DNA of 64,000 bases from Brevibacterium sp. XM4083 (lineage in GTDB: Bacteria > Actinomycetota > Actinomycetes > Actinomycetales > Brevibacteriaceae), in contig NZ_VFYR02000002.1 of assembly GCF_006489205.2 (NCBI RefSeq), positions 737,352 to 801,351 of the forward strand, written 5' to 3'. A program made the position numbers and the translations under genes. This document shows positions 62,386 through 64,000 of this stretch, piece by piece (positions within the stretch are counted from its first letter, which is position 1; each line of letters begins with the position of its first letter). The notes under the pieces were generated by a model. The model did no database searches, was not told where the DNA came from, and saw nothing but the letters and a program-made list of their open reading frames with translations.

Positions 62386-63705
62386 TCAGGGCGTGTGGGC
62401 GGTGTTCGGAGTGGTCACGGCGGCGTTGCTCGCGCCGGCGAGAGCGGCGGTGTCTTCTGGCACGGAGAGCGCCGCTCGCCGGATGACGAGGATGAGCACC
62501 CCCATGACGACCGCAGCGAAGATCGCTCCCCCGGCGAAGACGCCATAGACCGCGGCGACACCGGCCGCGGTGCCGATGAGCAGCCCGCCGGCCTGCGGGG
62601 CGAGAACCGCACCGAGGCGGCCCATCCCGAGTGCCCAGCCGAGTGCCGTCCCGCGGATCGCAGCGGGATACGTGTTGTTGATGGCGCCGATGATCAGACA
62701 CAGCGACCCGTGCGTGCCGATGCCGGCGACGATGAGCAGCAGGTAGGTGACGACGATGGGCAGCTGGTCGGAGATCATCGCGACCATGGCAAGCCCGGTC
62801 AGTGCGGTGGCGACGGCCGCCGCAGCCAGAGCTCCGTACCGGGTGCCCGCCCAGGCGGTGAGGATCGAACCGATGACCGCGCCGATGTTGAGGGTGAGGG
62901 CGAAGGTCAGCGCCGATCCGAGGTCGTAGCCCTGCGTCTCGAGAAGCCGCGGCAGCCAGATGCCGAGTCCGAACCAGACGAAGAGGACGGCCAGAGCGGC
63001 GATGGCGAAGAGCGCAGAGATGAGCGCATACGGCCCGGCGAAGAGGGAGCTCCGGTTCGCCCGGTCGGCGCGGGCGCTGGCTTCCTCGGGCCCGCGGGAG
63101 GGCAGGTACTTGAGAGCGAAGGGGATGATGAGGAGGGAGACGAGGGTGAGGAAGAACATCCACCGCCAGCCGAGGGTGGGGATGACGATGAGGCCGGTGA
63201 GTGCGGCGAGGATGCCGCCGACGGGGACGCCGGACATCATGATCGTCGCGACGGTGGCCCGCCAGCGCGGTGCGACGAGCCCGGCGACCAGGGCGTTCGA
63301 ACTCGGCAGCAGACCGCCGAGGCCGACGCCGGCGAGGAATCGGAGCACCCCGAAGAGGACGGGGCTGTCGACGGCACCGCAGAGGGCGTTGAGGCAGGTG
63401 AAGACGATGGTGCAGAAGATGACGGTCCGTTTCTGACCGAATCGATCACCGAGGCGGCCCCCGAACAGGGCGCCGAGCATCATGCCGACGAACGCGAGCG
63501 ACCCGAGGGTGCCGATCGATGCGTTCGTCAGTCCCCAGCCTGTGCTCTCGATGAGCGAGGACTGGACGGTGCCGAAGACGATGAGGTCGTATCCGTCGGA
63601 GACGACCAGTGTCCATGACACGAAGATCGCCATGATCGGCACGGCTTTGGCACCTGGCGATGAAGAGGCTGACGCAGACTGATCAGGACTCCGGTGTGTA
63701 CTCAT
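62386..63705 (-). CDS. AAHS-family aromatic-acid:proton symporter
   Basis: A 439-residue MFS carrier with the aromatic-acid/H+ symporter marks: segment 1 WTLVVSDGYDLIVFGTV contains the conserved acidic DGYD, then SLAFVGMMLGALFGGRLGDRFGQKRTVI, GVGLGGLLPSSNALVAGLVAPRWRATV and the second-half GIGTHGSLCLIIGAINNTYPAAIRGTALGWALGMGRLGAVLAPQAGG. It resembles BenK/PcaK-type importers. GAAGAGATCGAA precedes the ATG. It is 71 bases upstream of the decarboxylase and probably co-transcribed. Confidence 0.9.
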   Translation of the reverse strand: MSTHRSPDQSASASSSPGAKAVPIMAIFVSWTLVVSDGYDLIVFGTVQSSLIESTGWGLTNASIGTLGSLAFVGMMLGALFGGRLGDRFGQKRTVIFCTIVFTCLNALCGAVDSPVLFGVLRFLAGVGLGGLLPSSNALVAGLVAPRWRATVATIMMSGVPVGGILAALTGLIVIPTLGWRWMFFLTLVSLLIIPFALKYLPSRGPEEASARADRANRSSLFAGPYALISALFAIAALAVLFVWFGLGIWLPRLLETQGYDLGSALTFALTLNIGAVIGSILTAWAGTRYGALAAAAVATALTGLAMVAMISDQLPIVVTYLLLIVAGIGTHGSLCLIIGAINNTYPAAIRGTALGWALGMGRLGAVLAPQAGGLLIGTAAGVAAVYGVFAGGAIFAAVVMGVLILVIRRAALSVPEDTAALAGASNAAVTTPNTAHTP

Positions 63706-63850
63706 TTCGATCTCTTCTCGATCCTCACCGTTGAGGTGTGCAGCGCAGACTCTCTGCGGCTCCATGCACGCTACGGGGAGGATCACCGCCGGCACAGCGA
63801 ATCGTTGATCAATTCCACACCGTGAAAATCCTATCCGGTGGTGAATACAG

Positions 63851-63876
63851 AAAAAGGGGGACCTCACCAGTCCCCC
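63851..63876 (-). terminator. Rho-independent terminator downstream of 5S rRNA
   Basis: Read on the minus strand, GGGGGAC (63876-63870) pairs with GTCCCCC (63862-63856) around a 7-base loop and is followed by TTTTT. It is the second of two hairpins after the 5S rRNA. Confidence 0.75.
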
Positions 63877-63926
63877 ACCACCACGCCAGCCGGCTCGACG
63901 CCCGGTCCGGTGCGTGAATGCAGAAA

Positions 63927-63956
63927 GTGGGGGCACCCCCAAAAGGGTGCCCCCAC
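63927..63956 (-). terminator. rRNA operon terminator hairpin
   Basis: A perfect 12-bp stem, GTGGGGGCACCC with GGGTGCCCCCAC, and a 6-base loop lie just downstream of the 5S 3' end and are followed on the minus strand by TTTCTG. The flanking sequence (GTGAATGCAGAAAG) is duplicated beside the next terminator, so this end of the operon has a tandem-duplicated terminator region. Confidence 0.8.
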
Positions 63957-63969
63957 CATCAACGAATAT

Positions 63970-64000
63970 TGCGGCAGTCACTTACTCTCCCACAACCACC
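63970..64000 (-). rRNA. rrf: 5S rRNA, 3' end only
   Basis: On the minus strand the last bases read GGTGGTTGTGGGAGAGTAAG and then TGACTGCCGC. GTGGGAGAGTA is the highly conserved 3' helix and loop segment of bacterial 5S rRNA, and it is followed by the variable 3' end and terminators. The rest lies beyond the window, so an rRNA operon ends here. Confidence 0.85.

Overview
The window is high-GC DNA from an actinobacterium, most likely of the order Micrococcales and plausibly Brevibacterium. This is inference from gene content. The evidence is a long gene block in the same order as the Rv1691-Rv1713 region of Mycobacterium (TPR protein, HAD phosphatase, tlyA, nadK, recN, steA, steB/mctB, pyrG, Nudix, xerD, ParA-like, scpA, scpB, rluB, cmk, der), many GTG starts, ATGA/GTGA stop-start overlaps, a WhiB protein and tRNA genes without an encoded CCA end.

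Bases 1-8480 are the right end of an integrated mobile element. It begins inside a RecA/RepA-like helicase gene. Next come an iteron-like, hairpin-rich stretch, a translationally coupled run of small zinc-binding and WhiB proteins, and both terminase subunits. On the other strand are a lipoprotein and a PASTA-domain membrane protein. The element ends with an XRE regulator, a HEPN-like candidate defence protein and the 3' half of tRNA-Pro(GGG), the probable attachment site. No portal, capsid or tail gene is visible in this part, so it looks more like a phage satellite or a terminase-carrying integrative element than a complete prophage.

Bases 8500-25300 are accessory chromosome: two MFS transporters, a DedA-type membrane protein, an amidohydrolase, a Pls/PosA-type membrane NRPS (poly-lysine synthetase family) overlapping an M1 aminopeptidase gene, then GNAT, MATE, thiolase, a FabG-like reductase and a threonylcarbamoyl-AMP synthase. 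The intergenic regions here carry several tandem or palindromic repeats, including a 173-bp array.

Bases 25281-50527 are one uninterrupted minus-strand run of 23 genes for genome maintenance and envelope growth: der, cmk, tyrA, rluB, scpB, scpA, ParA-like, xerD, Nudix, pyrG, two glycosyltransferases, murJ-like, a PNPT/MraY-like protein, steB, steA, recN, nadK, tlyA, a small protein, a HAD phosphatase and a TPR protein with a very long RGG-like repeat region, with an AI-2E family permease gene at the downstream end. The two glycosyltransferases, the MurJ-like flippase and the PNPT protein form an insert in the otherwise conserved order and look like a lipid-linked glycan module.

Bases 50650-63705 are catabolic: an MFS/SDR/FucU-like/IclR sugar cluster with a palindromic operator candidate; a choline-to-glycine-betaine pair (betB, betA) convergent with a BCCT transporter; and an IclR regulator beside a resorcylate-type decarboxylase and an AAHS aromatic-acid transporter. 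The last bases enter the 3' end of a minus-strand 5S rRNA followed by two hairpin terminators.
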